A stretch of 64,000 nucleotides of DNA from Torreya grandis (lineage: Eukaryota; Streptophyta; Pinopsida; Cupressales; Taxaceae): the NCBI GenBank assembly GCA_037957365.1, contig JARHVA010001426.1, positions 1,197,501-1,261,500 on the forward strand. Direction: 5' to 3'. The notes beneath the pieces are model-generated. The model had not been told where the DNA came from, made no database searches, and saw nothing but the letters and a program-made list of their open reading frames with translations. This document shows, piece by piece, positions 1 to 11,897 of this stretch (position 1 is the first letter of the stretch; every line of letters begins with the position of its first letter). The position numbers and the translations under genes are program-made.

Positions 1-879
1 ATTAAAAATGTGTATTTAAACTAATTAAGATGAGAAATTATATCTAAATATGAGAAACTAATTTCCTTTATTGGTATCTTAAGAATTAGACTTCAATGGC
101 AACTTTGCTCTCTAAGTTCCAATGGCCTAATCTGCCTACTTGGAAGGATATTAAATTGGCTTAACACCCAAATGATTTGAATAATTTTAATTAAGTATTT
201 TATAATGTTTATATAATAACATTGGACATTCATAATAGGTTTAGACTCAATCAATAAAGTAAACACTAGAAGTTCCTCTTGACTGAACTTTCTTCTAACT
301 ATCTAAAGCCATATCGAATAATAGTCCTATGTATTTGTAAATCACATGTTGAGTTTGAGAATGATACCTATTTTAATACCTTTTGAAAATTAAATAACAA
401 CTTACTTATGATTTTAAGGGGATTCCACTAGTTAAAATGCAAGTTATTGTTATTTTTGTATCAAAAACCACATTCTAAGGTCTGATTATGCATACAAAGC
501 CTGATACATTCAAATTAATTGTTCATACAACTTAAAGAATATTTTAAATAAGTAACACTTGGAATAGAGCCTTAACTACCACCTTAAACTTATCCAATCT
601 TATAAAAACACTCATGTAACCTTTTCTATCTAATGAAAGAGATTGCAAGTGACTATAGATACATAGAAAACATGCTTTAGAAGGTTTCAATGACATGAAC
701 CATGGATAAAGTATAAATTATATTAAAATTAAGTTAGATTTCATTCAGACATGCAATAAATTTTTCAATACAAAAAATTAAGTAACACACATTTTATTCA
801 AAATAAAATGATTATTTTGACTACATATACCCCTTTTCTAGTTTGGTAGACTATTAACTATGCTTGCAGTCATGATGTT
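1..879. other. AT-rich DNA, no gene seen
   Basis: No long reading frame, RNA gene or recognisable repeat was found here. It lies left of the region that matches block B and has no counterpart that I could see in front of block B. Confidence 0.5.
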
Positions 880-1029
880 ATTCACTTTTTATGCATGTTT
901 TGACCTTAAATTCCTTATTTTTTGAAGGTTTTAAGTTGATCAAATTGTTATATATGTACCATAATTATATTTTCCTATAGTTTCCTTGTAATCTTCCTAA
1001 CAACCTTCTTTTAAATGTATAAAATGAAC

Positions 1030-1265
1030 TTTAATTAATGGATCTATCCTTAGGCCTATTAATATGCATAAATGTATACCCTGTAGAAAAAAATCTATAA
1101 CATATATATAGTAATGATATAATCATTCGTATAATACATCTACCACATACATATTAATACATATAGGTATGTATTCAATCATACATGACATATTCCTATG
1201 TTCATGATACAGTCAATCATATTAGACATGAATATAAGTAATCACCCTAGTACATTCCATTTCCA
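1030..1265 (+). repeat. Leader repeat L1 in front of telomere-like array
   Basis: Conserved non-coding leader ending in CCATTTCCACCTAAA just before the CCCTAAA-type array. Related copies lie at about 3088-3355, 33495-33750 and 35530-35795 on the plus strand, and inverted at about 5225-5465 and 37690-37935. Shared landmarks are ATATGCATAAATG, CATACATGACAT and ATGGTCACTCATA-like strings. Confidence 0.75.
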
Positions 1266-2960
1266 CCTAAAACATTAACCCAAACCCTAAACCCTATAAA
1301 ATAAACCTTAAACCCTAAAAATTTAACCTAAATTCTAAACACTAAACCCTAAATCATAAATTATAAACCATGAACACTAAATAATATACCTAAATGTTAA
1401 ACCATAAGCCTTAAACCTTAAAATCTTAACCCTCATATGTTAACTCTAAACCTAAAACAATAATCCATAAACCATAAACTATATACCCTAAACATAGAAC
1501 CTTAAAACATTAAACACTAAACCCTAAAACCCAAATGTAAACCCTTAATCCTAAACCCCAAACCATAGACCTAAAATCCTAAATCCTAAACACTAAACCA
1601 TTAACCCTTAACATTAAACTCTTAATTTTAAACACTAGACTCTAAAAAAATTAAAAATCAAGAACATTAAACCCTAAAAATTGAACCCTAAACCCTAAAC
1701 TCTAAACCTTAAGACTTTACTCTAAAAATCTTAACCCTAAACTCTAATCCTAAAACCCTAAGGACTAAACCCTAAAAATTAAAAGTTAAACCATAAATTA
1801 CAAACCCATAACCATAAAAGTTCAAACTAAAAACCATAAACCCTAAATCCTAAAACCATAAAACCAAAAACTCAAAACCTAAATTATGGAACCCAAAAAA
1901 CCAACCCCAAACACTAAAAATAAACCTTAAACCCTAAACCCTTCACCCCAAACCTTAAAAAATGAACCCTAAAACATCTTCACTAAAACTAAACACTAAA
2001 AACTAAACCTTGAATCTTAAACCTTGAAACCTAAATCACAAATCCTAATCTCTAGGCCTTAATCCAATAAAAATAAACCCTAAACTCTAAAAATTGACAC
2101 TAAACCTAGAACCCTAAATCACAAGATGTAAACCCTAAACCCTAAATAGTAAACCCTAAATTAAAAGCCTAGACCTTACACCCCAAACCCTAATCTTAAG
2201 ATGATAAAATTTAAATCTCTAACCTTAAACCCGAAACCCTATAAAAATTTCCCTAAACCTTTAACCGATAACCCAAAATTCCAAAACACAAGCCTTAAAC
2301 TCTAAATCCTAAACTGCAAACCTAACCCTAAAACCCTACACTTAATCCCTAAACTCTAACCCCAAGCCTAAAACTGTAAACCATAAGTTATAAACCCTAA
2401 ACATTAACTCATAAACTACAAATTCTAAATCCAAAATCAAAAACTTAAACACTAAACCTAAATCCTTAGACCTTAAATCTTTACCCTAAACCCTAAACCT
2501 AATACCATAAATCCTAAACCATAAACTCGAAAGCATAAAAATGAAAACCCAAATCCTAAAACCTAAGACCTAATCCCAAAACATTTAGTCCCAACCTAAA
2601 TATTAAATAGTAAGTTCCAAACCCCAAACCCTCAACCAAAACCCCAAGACCAAAATCATGTACCTTACACCCTAAACCCTACACCTTAAGTGTGAAACCA
2701 TAGACCCAAAACCCTAACCCCAAGCACCAAGCCCTAAAAGGTAAACCCTTTGTCTATTGAGCCACAAACCATAAATCCTCAAACTTTAAGCATAAAATAT
2801 AAATTATAAGCCTTAAATATTAATTCTTAAGTAATAGAGCTAAAATATGAATGCTAAACATTAATCCATATACCCTAAAACTTAAACTATGAATCTTGAA
2901 ACATCAACCATAAAATTTAAACCCTAAATTTCTAAATCCTAAACCTCTAACCATAAACCA
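1266..2960. repeat. Degenerate telomere-like array (CCCTAAA type), block A first array
   Basis: About 1.7 kb dominated by AACCCTAAA, CTTAAACCC, CCATAAAC and similar variants. Perfect CCCTAAA runs are only two or three units long (for example near 1270 and 1685), so this is an old interstitial array, not a chromosome end. The C-rich strand is the plus strand throughout. Homologous to 33751-35400. Confidence 0.9.
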
Positions 2961-3087
2961 TTATATTGAATTATCACCTATATATAGAAATGAGAGGGGG
3001 CATTGGCTAAGACAAATATTGAAAGAATAAGGGGCATTCTCACTTATATAGAGAAAGGAGTGACAAGGTACATTCATGTAAAAAGAT

Positions 3088-3355
3088 TGAAGGTGGATTC
3101 ATGATGAATTCCTAAATAATTTTGGGGGTTTTTAATCAATGGGTATATCAGTATGAATATATGATGATCTTATATCATTAAAACTATAAAATACATATAA
3201 TATTGATGCAGTCATTAATATATTACATCTATAGCATACCTAGTACTACATGTAGGTATGTTATCACTCATACATGACATATTTTGGTAGTTGTGATATG
3301 GTCACTCATAATGGACACAAATATAGATAATCACCATTGTACACACCATTTCCAC
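3088..3355 (+). repeat. Leader repeat L2
   Basis: Second leader copy. It begins at TTGAAGGTGGATTC and runs to CCATTTCCACCTAAACC before the second array. It gives the clearest match to the inverted copy at 5225-5465, whose reverse complement begins TTGAAGGCGGATTC. Confidence 0.75.
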
Positions 3356-4045
3356 CTAAACCATTAACCTTAAACCCCAAACACTAAATCTTAAACCCTA
3401 AATATTGAACCCTACACCCTAAACCACATACCTTAAGCTATAAACCCTAAAACATGAACAGTAAATCATAGACCTAAATCCTAAACACCATAAACCTTGA
3501 ATTCTTCACCCCAATACATTAATCCTAAAATTAAAAAAATAATTCTTAAACTCTAAAACCTAGAACCTAAACATAGAACCTGAAAACCTTTAACCCTGGA
3601 CTTTATACCCTAGACCCTAATCCCTAAAAATTAAACTTTATGGCCTGAAACCTAAATCCCAACCCATAGGGCTAAAATCCTAAATATTAAACACTAAACC
3701 GTAACAGCTTAACCCTATAACCATAATATTAAACACTAAATCCTAAACACAAAATTAAAAATTGTGAACCTTAAACCCTAAACATTGAACCCCAAACCCT
3801 AAGCCTAATACCTAAAACCTTGACCCCTAAAATATTAACACTAAACCTTTATCTTAAAACCCTAAGCACTAAAACCTAAACCTAGAACCATAGAACCTCA
3901 AAACCAAAACCATAGACCCTATATCTTAAAACCTAAATGCTAGAACCCAAAAAATCAAATACAAACATTGAACCATAAAATTTAAACCCTAAAACCTTAA
4001 CCCAAAACCCTAAAAATGAAACGTAAACAACCTAAATAAAAAAAC
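3356..4045. repeat. Degenerate telomere-like array, block A second array
   Basis: About 690 bp of the same AAACCCTAAA-like variants in the same orientation as the first array. Homologous to 35796-36480. Leader plus array is therefore a tandem two-copy arrangement inside each block. Confidence 0.88.
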
Positions 4046-4539
4046 ACTAAAAATTCATTGTGGAGACACCAAATAGGAATGATTCAATCATTGGTAGTTT
4101 TGATCAACCCCCTCTCCATTTTCCTATCATAATTCCTACACATGTGCAAATATTTTAATTCAAGGAGAAAACATTCCATATCAAATTTAGTGGCACAAAC
4201 TCTAATAATTTATACTCATGAACCGCATCATTCTTTGAGAATAAATCATAAACATGAAAGGATCTAAAATTTTTGTCCCTTTTTCTCAATGTTTGTAACC
4301 CAAATAGAAAATAAATAATTATGTCCAAAAGAAGGATTTCACCTTCTCCTCATCATGAATAAGAATAATCTATTAGATATGAATTAGAATAATGACATTA
4401 GTACACTCCAATCAGAATAAAAGGAATTGACATGTCATTCAAGATTTATCTGAAAAATATGTTATTAAGTCTAAAGTAGATTTCTATTGGCTACTAGATT
4501 AGAACACACTGTACTAGATACGGAGTGACTATGGATGAT
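4046..4539. other. Linker between telomere-like array and minisatellite
   Basis: AT-rich sequence shared with block B (about 36490-36975). I see no reading frame or signal in it. Confidence 0.5.
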
Positions 4540-5070
4540 GAGGAAGTGATTAGGTATAATGAGGTCTAATGAGGGAATTGTTAGGTATAATAAGGGATGA
4601 GGGAAAATAAGGAGGGAGTGATTAGGGATGGTGAAGGATTATGAAAATTGATGTGGGAGTGATTAAGAATGATGAGGGATAATGAAAGATGATGAAATAT
4701 TGACTAGGGATGATAATAAATGATGATGGTTTATGATGGAGTTATTAGGTATGATGAGGGATGATGAGAGTGTGACTTTGTATGATGAGAGATGATAAGG
4801 GATGATGAGATAGTGATTAGGTATGACTAGGGATGATGATGGTTGATGAGGGAGTATTTAGGGATAATCAAGGACAATGAGTGATGATTAGGGATGATGA
4901 GCATTGATGATGGAGTGATTAGTGATAATGAGGGATAATGATAGGAAATGAGGGGGTAATTATGGATAATGATAAATAATGAGGGAGTGATTAGGGATGA
5001 TAAATTAATATTATGTTTGATGAGAGAGTGATTAAATATGATGAGGTTCAATGAGGGAGTGTCTTATGTG
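4540..5070. repeat. GATGAGGG minisatellite, block A
   Basis: About 530 bp of imperfect units built from GGGATGATGAGGGAGTGATTA-like motifs. The G-rich strand is now the plus strand, opposite to the telomere-like arrays to its left. Homologous to about 36960-37525. An apparent minus-strand reading frame inside it is a by-product of the repeat. Confidence 0.88.
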
Positions 5071-5224
5071 AATTTATAGTCTTAAAATATGACTTTATTC
5101 TATGTGACTTTAGAATAATGTAAGAGATTAGAATTGAAGCATGAATAGATTAACCATCTATCTAACATCATTTTAAATGTTAATGGTATCACTTTAGAAT
5201 GGATTTTGAATTTTGTTTAGATTC

Positions 5225-5465
5225 ATTATATTATGAATGGATTCTATTAAGGTGACTAGCTACATTCGTGTATAGTATAAGCTATCATATTATGACTGCA
5301 TACATGCATGTTGTAATAGGTATGCAGTAGATGTCATGCATGAGTGACTATATCATGAATATAGGTATGTTATAAGTTAAAATATATAGGGTAGTAATTT
5401 ATTCATATCTATAGACCCATTGATTGAAAATCCCACAAATTATTTAAGAATCCGCCTTCAAGCTT
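5225..5465 (-). repeat. Inverted leader repeat L3
   Basis: Read on the minus strand, this matches the leaders. It starts TTGAAGGCGGATTC, then AATCAATGGGTCTATA, then CACTCATGCATGACAT. It closes the left half of block A as an inverted partner of L1 and L2. Confidence 0.7.
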
Positions 5466-6094
5466 AGGTATTTAATCGGGTAGGGCATACTCAAGTAGGT
5501 AAAGTAGGTAGTGTATAATTAATTAGGTAAAATATGGGGAATAATTAATGGTATAAATATATTACATACATAAAATTATTTTAGAACCTTATTTCTCATT
5601 ATATCTTACAATCCTAAAATTATGAAAACTATGTGTTAACTAGATTGGATTTTGAAAACCTAACTTCTAAATGGAAATTTCAATAGATTTGGAATTGATT
5701 TCATCAAATGCATAGTGGCACTAATTTATTATATTTAGTAAAATAAATTTAAAGAATAAAAATATAAAATTCAATATAAATAAAATTTAAATTTTCAAAG
5801 GGTGTATGCCCTGTCAACATTTCAATCTTTTAATTTTGTCTTTTCCCTCAAAATTTATATTGGGTACAAACTTGGGGAGGTCTAAACCTAGCTTGAAATC
5901 AATTTTTGAGAAATATAATTTATATATATGGAAATTATGAGTCTTTTCATAATTTTTAATACATATGATCATGTAGATTTTATTATAAAAAAAAATATTG
6001 GTTTGTAGAGGGGAGAGTGTAGTTTAAGAATATATAGTTTTTTTTAATGTTAAAATTTTATTTAAAATTATTAATTTATTTTTACATAAAATAC
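5466..6094. other. Non-coding segment of block A
   Basis: Collinear with about 37936-38500 of block B, including a conserved CTTGGGGAGGT stretch (5871-5882). No gene recognised. Confidence 0.5.
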
Positions 6095-7857
6095 CTAATA
6101 TAATCCTAATAATTTGAAATTTTTCATCTAAAAATAGTTTAATATACTCAAATCTTAATCACTATGGGAGTTCTCCAGCCTTTGAAAGTCCTACGGTGGT
6201 GATGACTTATTTTGTGGTGGTGACTGCAGCATGTTCACTAACAAATGGATATGGCAGGTCATCATTGGTTTTAGATTTTGATGGGAAAAATAATAACCAT
6301 GATTTAAAGTCTCAAGGATATCTACCTTATACTATAGGAAAGGCTCTGTTTAGTTTGAGTCTACCTATTCTAAAACCTTTTGCTAGTGTGGTGTCATGCA
6401 ATTCTCTAACAGATAATGTAGGGATGCCCTGAAGGTATGCAAAGACTTCTTAGATTTAAGGCATTGATATTATTAAATATTTAGCCACTATATGGGAAAA
6501 CATGCCCAAATATATTCAACTTACTATAAATAGGGTGGATCCCAAAGTCTCTACACATTCTTTCATTGAGATACTAAAAACACCCAATAAAAGCCTTTAC
6601 ACCTAACACTTCCAACCCCTCAGTCACTTCTAATGGGGAAAACCTAAAAATGATCCTCAATCATGAGAAAATGATGTGGAAAATATGAATGATCTATATA
6701 TTCACCCATTTTTGGCCTTTACTTTCATAACTTCAAGTATGAACTAAGTAGAACTAGAAAAACTATATGCATGGTAATCTAGAACACTTGCCCTATGCCA
6801 ATGGTTTTTTTATGGTTGCATTTGATTAAGTTTAGGATAGTAGGTAAATTTTAAAAGATTAGGTTTGGGATTGCTATTGTTGTATTCTAAAATCAAATCC
6901 TTGGCATCCATCCTTTGACCCTCTTATATAAACCTTCAACATCAAACCAATACGGGTAATAATTCCTTATTTTCCTTTCTAGTTTTAGACTAAGGCTATT
7001 TTCATGCTATTGGTAAATATTTGGGTCATATTATTGGTGTTGAACCTTCAATAACAAATGAAACACTCTACCTTTACTCATATCCTTATTTCTTTGAATG
7101 TTTTAGAAAACCTTCTTGCATCTATTGATATGATCATTCAAGGTAGAACTTGGAAATAAACTCTAGGTTCTAAAGATCTCCATTTCATTGAATAAAATGA
7201 GTTTCAATATCATACATAGTGAATTAGTATGGATTCACTAAGCATAAGAATAGGGTGTCCTTATGGAAGGAAACTAAACCTAAGATGGAATATAGAGAAT
7301 CAATTTAAGAGTTAGAATAGGAGAACTCAGATGATGTGAGTGAGGTGCTAGAAACACCCACACCAGTTTTAGATCCAAAGGAAGTTAGTGCCGCAAAAGT
7401 TGTTTCTACTTCAAGAAGGAAAGATGCTACAAATGAGGGCTTGTTGTCTAGAATACCTCTTGAGAAGATTCATTTAGCCTCTTTATAACCCAAAATTATT
7501 TTAAAACAAGTTGATTCTCTTGAAGTCTCCATTCCTATCTTCTCAGATCTAGGGGAAGGGGGTGAATGGAAGGTTGTGAGCCAAAATAAAAAATGTAAAG
7601 TTATGATCGAGATGGAATCACATTTTATGACTTTCCAAACATGAAAATAATATTTTTAATGAGGCTAAGTGTTTTTGTGTATTTTTGGTGGGTTTATCTT
7701 TATGTTTTCATCTTTTTTCTTTGCTTATACACCCCAGTTCTATTAATGATAGAATAAGAGCTTTGTAGATATTTTATTGTTATAACATTCACTCCTTTGT
7801 AATAGTGGTGGGTGCCTTTAAAAACCTAGAATTTTACCATTATTAAAAGCATACCTT
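6095..7857 (+). pseudogene. LINE-derived ORF1 relic inserted in block A
   Basis: This segment of about 1.76 kb is absent from block B, where the flanking sequences are continuous near 38510, so it is an insertion after the duplication. A fragment at 6196-6432 ends with a KPFASVV string like the SFAKVV motif near the N-terminus of plant L1-type ORF1 proteins. A downstream stretch (about 7340-7645) includes GGEWKVVSQNKK, like the W-VV-K stretch common near the end of DUF4283 proteins. The T-rich tail (about 7680-7850) resembles that of the better preserved relic at 46801-48745. No ORF2 or endonuclease/RT region is visible. LINE assignment is moderate; exact ends and target duplication were not resolved. 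Confidence 0.5.
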
Positions 7858-8600
7858 ATTATGGACTACATACACATCATCATAAATTATTTTATAACTT
7901 TTTGAATATTATTCAAACATTTATAAAACTTATATATCAACAAGTTACACATTATCAACTATGCTTTAAAAAAGATGATTTTCATTAAGTAAAGTTCAAA
8001 AAGTTATGTTCATACACTTACAATTTTAATTTTCCAGTTGTCTTGACTTGTAAAATTATTTTAAAATTATATATATAATAAAGAATCAATAAAAAATATT
8101 CTTAAAAATATTCAACATTTCACCTATCCATATATTAATTTTCATACAAAAATTCATTTGTTTACTCAAAAAAAGTATGTTTGTACACATGTAGTCTCTT
8201 TATCTTTTCACAAAAAAGACAAACCTATTATCCTAAATGCATCTATTTCACATAATTTTATCATTTGGGGATTCAAAAAAATTATATATTTACAAAATAC
8301 ATTAAAAAAGACACAATACATATTCTTATGTCATTCTCAAATTCTTTTTCGAAGTGTCTTTAATATTCTCTCCAAGTTCAATTGTTATTATTTTAATAAA
8401 AAAATGTCACTTTATACCCCACTTTTATCGCCCATTAACTTGCATCTACAAACTACATGAGTTTATGACTAAGTCTATTATGTGAAGACCATAAAGAAGG
8501 TTTACAAAGTGGATAAAAGATGAGACAAAACTATGTATCATCCAAGTGATTTATTAGGTTCATGATCAGTGGATAAATTTATAAGAACATTTTTAGTATG
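7858..8600. other. Non-coding segment of block A
   Basis: Collinear with about 38540-39230 of block B. A 100-codon open stretch (8158-8460) is not preserved as coding in block B and is not called. Confidence 0.45.
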
Positions 8601-8619
8601 AGAAGGTCACACAATAGTT

Positions 8620-9000
8620 CAGGGCATAGTAGGATGTGTCCCCAACCCCATGGGTATGGATATAGTATTTATGGGCTCTGGTGAGACCAAGTGATAGGTG
8701 TAGTCCATTTATGATATAGCTTTCCCTTATTCTAGAAGATGATAGGGATCCAATGATAGCGATTCCTAATGTTGATGATGTAAGATGTACTAATGCATAT
8801 ATGTCATGGTGGAGATGACATAGATGGGCCCCAATATTTATAGGTAGATGAGTAGTATCTAGTGATGATGTGTTGGATATTGAGCCTATTTGGTTAGTTA
8901 GAGGTATAAGATGATTTTCATTATCTTTGTTACTTAATCAATCTTTTGAATTATTTACTAGGTAAGAACTAAAATTCATCATTTGTACCTATGTAGGTGA
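8620..9000 (+). pseudogene. Unidentified coding relic, 5' part (block A), interrupted by C1
   Basis: One frame gives a protein-like translation with strings such as LVRPSDRCSPFM, DDVRCTNAYMSWWR and HRWAPIFIGR, broken by a few stops. Block B has the matching strings (VRPGDRCSLFM, INSYISWWR, WAPLFIG) in the same order, and both copies share a TGA after SWWR. Similarity at the protein level between two diverged copies argues this was once coding. The reading frame resumes after C1 at 20966. A faint resemblance to plant-mobile-domain proteins of transposons was considered but is too weak to assert. Function unknown. Confidence 0.5.
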
Positions 9001-9592
9001 TGTTGAGTTGTGCAGCTAAAAGCTTCACTAATGAGCTAATGTGGAGGTTTCTGGGCTTACACAGTAACTGACGTCGGTTAGAACAAATTGACATTGGTTA
9101 GGTGTCAACCAGCATCAGTTAGAACCAACTGACATCAGTTAGGGGTCAGCTAGCATTGGTCATCTTCAGACCGACACTGACTTCTGTGCGTTTCCAGCTT
9201 TTCTATTTTTAGGAGAACAGATTTGATCCTTTGATTTAAGAGGTGGATCTAAGGGTGGTGAATGCATGGCTCATGAACCCTAGTGTTGTAGTATACTATA
9301 TAGTAGGGTTAGATCCTCATAGCATGTAGACAATTCAGTAATTGAGTTGATTGTAATTGATTGAGAGAGAAAAAGAGAACCCTTGAGGGAGAATTACTGT
9401 ACATCTACGAGGTGTGAGGAGAGAGAGATTTATTCATTGTATTTCTTTTTGGAAGAGTTTAATAGAGATTTGTTGTTTCTGTATCTCCTATTATTTATTG
9501 TTTTTGATTTCTAGTTACTTATTACTTCTGGTTTCAATTCCATGTTTAGTTGCTTATACAAAAGTAATCAATTGTACTCTAAGATCCTAACA
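9001..9592 (+). repeat. C1 5' LTR
   Basis: 592 bp, TGTTG...TAACA. Contains a minisatellite (about 9066-9180), a possible TATA region around TATACTATATAG (9292-9303), and a short GA run that has expanded in the 3' LTR. In 181 aligned bases starting at GACTTCTG I counted 11 differences from the 3' LTR. Confidence 0.93.
9066..9180 (+). repeat. C1 LTR 20-21 bp minisatellite with RCCGAC-type cores
   Basis: Five to six units of about 20 bp with a consensus near ACYGACRTCRGTTAGRACCA. GTCGGT occurs at 9073-9078 and ACCGAC at 9170-9175; these are the core of the dehydration/cold-responsive element bound by DREB/CBF factors in plants (family knowledge). The 3' LTR has the same array with about two fewer units. 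The same unit family recurs inside the C1 coding region at 18452-18590 and in C2. Confidence 0.75.
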
Positions 9593-9594
9593 AC

Positions 9595-9606
9595 TGGTAT
9601 CAGAGT
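9595..9606 (+). promoter_or_regulatory. C1 primer binding site (initiator Met tRNA type)
   Basis: TGGTATCAGAGT two bases after the 5' LTR. It matches the plant initiator-Met primer site TGGTATCAGAGC except for the last base. Confidence 0.88.
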
Positions 9607-9670
9607 GTGTTAATGTTTGTTGATTACAGAATTCACTCATAGAGGTTTCTGATTGATTGGGAGCAAAGCA

Positions 9671-10440
9671 ATGGTAGAAGAAAGTAAACTAAGAATGGAG
9701 AAATTCAATGGCAAGAATTATCAATTATGGAGGATGTAGATTGAAAATTATCTGTATCATAAAGATCTGTATTTACCATTGGGTGCGGTTTCAAGGAAGC
9801 CCATAGATATGGAAGATGAAGAATGGAATGTTCTTGATAGAAAGGCTCTTGGATATATAAGGTTGAGCCTGACAGCTTCTATGTTTTCCAACTTATCATA
9901 GGCAAAGACAATGGTAGAGTTAATGGATACTTTGGCAAATTTATATGAAAAACCCTCAGCTTCAAATAAGGTATATCTTATGAAACAATTATTTAATTTG
10001 AAAATGTAGGAAGGTGGATCTGTATCTAGTCATCTTAATGATTTCCATACAATAGTAAATCAGTTAAATTCAGTAAAAATAGTTTTTGATGATGAAATTA
10101 AGGCTCTCTTAATCTTATGCTCTTTACCTAAAAGTTGGCATAGTTTGGTAATGGTAGTTAGTAATACTGCATCTGCTTCAAATATCTTGAAAGTTGATGA
10201 TGTTGTTAGTGTAATCTTGAATGAAGAAATTCATAGGAAAAGCATAGGGGAAACATCAGGTAATGCTTTAAGTGTTAAAAGCAAGGGAATGCAAAGAGAG
10301 AAGGGCAAGCAAGGGAAATCAAGGTCAAAGATGGGAAGTAGATCCAAATCCAAAAATGGAAGAATAACCTTCTAGAATTGTGGAAAGAAAGGGCATGCAA
10401 AGAAAGATTTTTAGTTGAAGGATAACAAAAAAATTTAGCA
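9671..10440 (+). pseudogene. C1 gag relic
   Basis: Begins at an ATG (MVEESKLRMEKFNGKNY...), typical of the start of Tork-type Gag, where a short lead-in is followed by F-G-NY-LW. The frame continues through a conserved W...LL.CSLP-like region and a basic stretch to a zinc knuckle (about 10371-10422). In the knuckle the first and last cysteines are now phenylalanine, leaving NCGKKGH. Six in-frame stops are present, all TAG, several where glutamine or tryptophan is expected. C2 carries the same start motif at 30088. Gag would form the particle and bind RNA; this copy cannot make it. Confidence 0.88.
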
Positions 10441-10880
10441 TGAAGGTAATAAAGAAGCAAAAGTTGTAGGTATTGTTGCACAAGATGCTCTTATATCTTC
10501 TTTGGATAATAAAGTAGAATCTTGAGTTTTAGATTCTGGTGCCTCTTTCCATGCAACCCCAAATAGAGAATTTTTCAATGATTATGTCCATGGAGATTTT
10601 GGAAAATTTTATTTAGGGGATGATGAGCCTTGTAAAATTGTTCGCAAAGGAAAAGTGCAGCTGAAATTGCAGAATGGCAACACATGGGTGTTGAAGGATG
10701 TCATGCATGTACCCATCCTGAAGAGGAATCTGATTTTTGTAGGAAAGTTGGGTGATGAGGGTTGCACAATAACTCTCACATCTGAATCTTGGAAAGTTTC
10801 CAAGGGTACACTTGTATTAGCAAAAGGTAAGAGAGTAGGTACACTTTATCTATCTACTTGTATTACTAATTATTCTCCTT
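10441..10880 (+). pseudogene. C1 protease relic
   Basis: Same frame as gag. The aspartic protease active-site string LDSGASFH lies at about 10529-10552, just after a TGA where tryptophan is usual. Downstream GNTWVLKDVMHVP fits the conserved -V-HVP-L--NL strand of copia proteases. The catalytic Asp is intact, but upstream stops prevent expression. The enzyme would cut the Gag-Pol polyprotein. Confidence 0.85.
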
Positions 10881-11892
10881 CTATTTTATCTACTTCAGAT
10901 GTAGATGCAAAGTTGTGGCACTGTAGGCTTGGTCACATGAGTGAGAAGGGAATGAATGTTCTTAAGTCAAAAGGTAAGCTTTCAGATTTGAAAAGCATAG
11001 ATCTAGATTTCTGTGAGCATTGTATTTTTAGGAAATAGAAGAAAGTGAGGTTTCTCAAAATTGGGTCAACAAAGAAGAAGCACAAGTTAGAGCTTGTTCA
11101 CACAGATGTGTGGGGACTAGCTCAGGTAGCTTCTATTGGAGGATCAAAATATTATGATTCTTTCATTGATGATGCTACAAGAAAGCTATGGGTTTATTGC
11201 ATAAAGAGGAAATCTGATGTTTTTGACACATTTAAAAAATGGAAAGCTTTGGTTGAGAATGAAATAAGTTTGAAATTGAAGTGCCTTAGATCTGACAATG
11301 GTGGTGAGTACTGCAGAAATAAATTCAATAGTTACTGTTCTATGAGTGGAATACACAGGGAAAGGATGGTTCCAAGGACACCTCAGTAAAATGGAGTTGT
11401 TGAAAGGATGAATAGAACAATAATGGAGCATGCACAGAGTATTAGGTTACATGCTGGTTTGCCCTTATAGTTTTGGGTAGAAGTTGTAGATACTACGATT
11501 TACTTGATTAACAGAGGACCTTCTACTACACTAGATGGTGGAATTCTAGAAGAGGCTTGGACAAGTAAAAAGGTAGATCTTTCATTTCTTAGAGTTTTTG
11601 GTTCTGAATCTTTTATGCACATTGATAAAGAAAATAGAAAGAAGCTGGATGCTAAATCTATTTGGTGCACTTTCATTAGTTATGGTTTTGGAGATTTTAG
11701 ATTCTAGTTGTAGAATTTAGAAACTAACAAAATTATTAGAAGCCGTGATGTAGTTTTCAATGAGAAGGTGATGTACAGTGATCAACTCAAGAGGCTAAAT
11801 AATTTTGAGCAGGGAAATCTTGATTTGGAAGAGGTTATGATCCAAAATGAGCTCGTGGGTAAAAAACATCACTCAAAAAAAAACACAGAGAC
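10881..11892 (+). pseudogene. C1 integrase relic with GAG-pre-integrase domain
   Basis: The pre-integrase/HHCC region shows LWHCRLGHMSEKGM followed by CEHC. The catalytic core has HTDVWG (first Asp, about 11104), SDNGGEY (second Asp, about 11294) and NGVVERMNRT (Glu, about 11400), so all three DDE residues are present. Stops include TAG at the end of the zinc region, TAA just before NGVVER and TAG before FWVE. The frame runs to about 11892, where N1 begins. It would insert element cDNA into chromosomes. Confidence 0.9.
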
Positions 11893-11897
11893 TTACA

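Noticed and set aside
1266..4045. A true telomere or chromosome end
   Set aside because: The units are too degenerate, the array is interrupted by leaders and non-telomeric DNA, and sequence continues on both sides.
4827..5051. Minus-strand reading frame rich in Ile, Ser and His
   Set aside because: Translation of the GATGAGGG minisatellite; not kept in block B.
8158..8460. 100-codon plus-strand reading frame
   Set aside because: The homologous block B stretch (about 38800-39100) does not keep the frame open, so it is a chance frame.
8620..9000. Assignment of the plus-strand relic to the plant mobile domain family
   Set aside because: Only a faint Trp-rich resemblance by eye; not enough conserved residues to assert without a profile search.
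9066..9180. CRISPR-like array
   Set aside because: Short adjacent diverged units with no unique spacers, inside a plant LTR.
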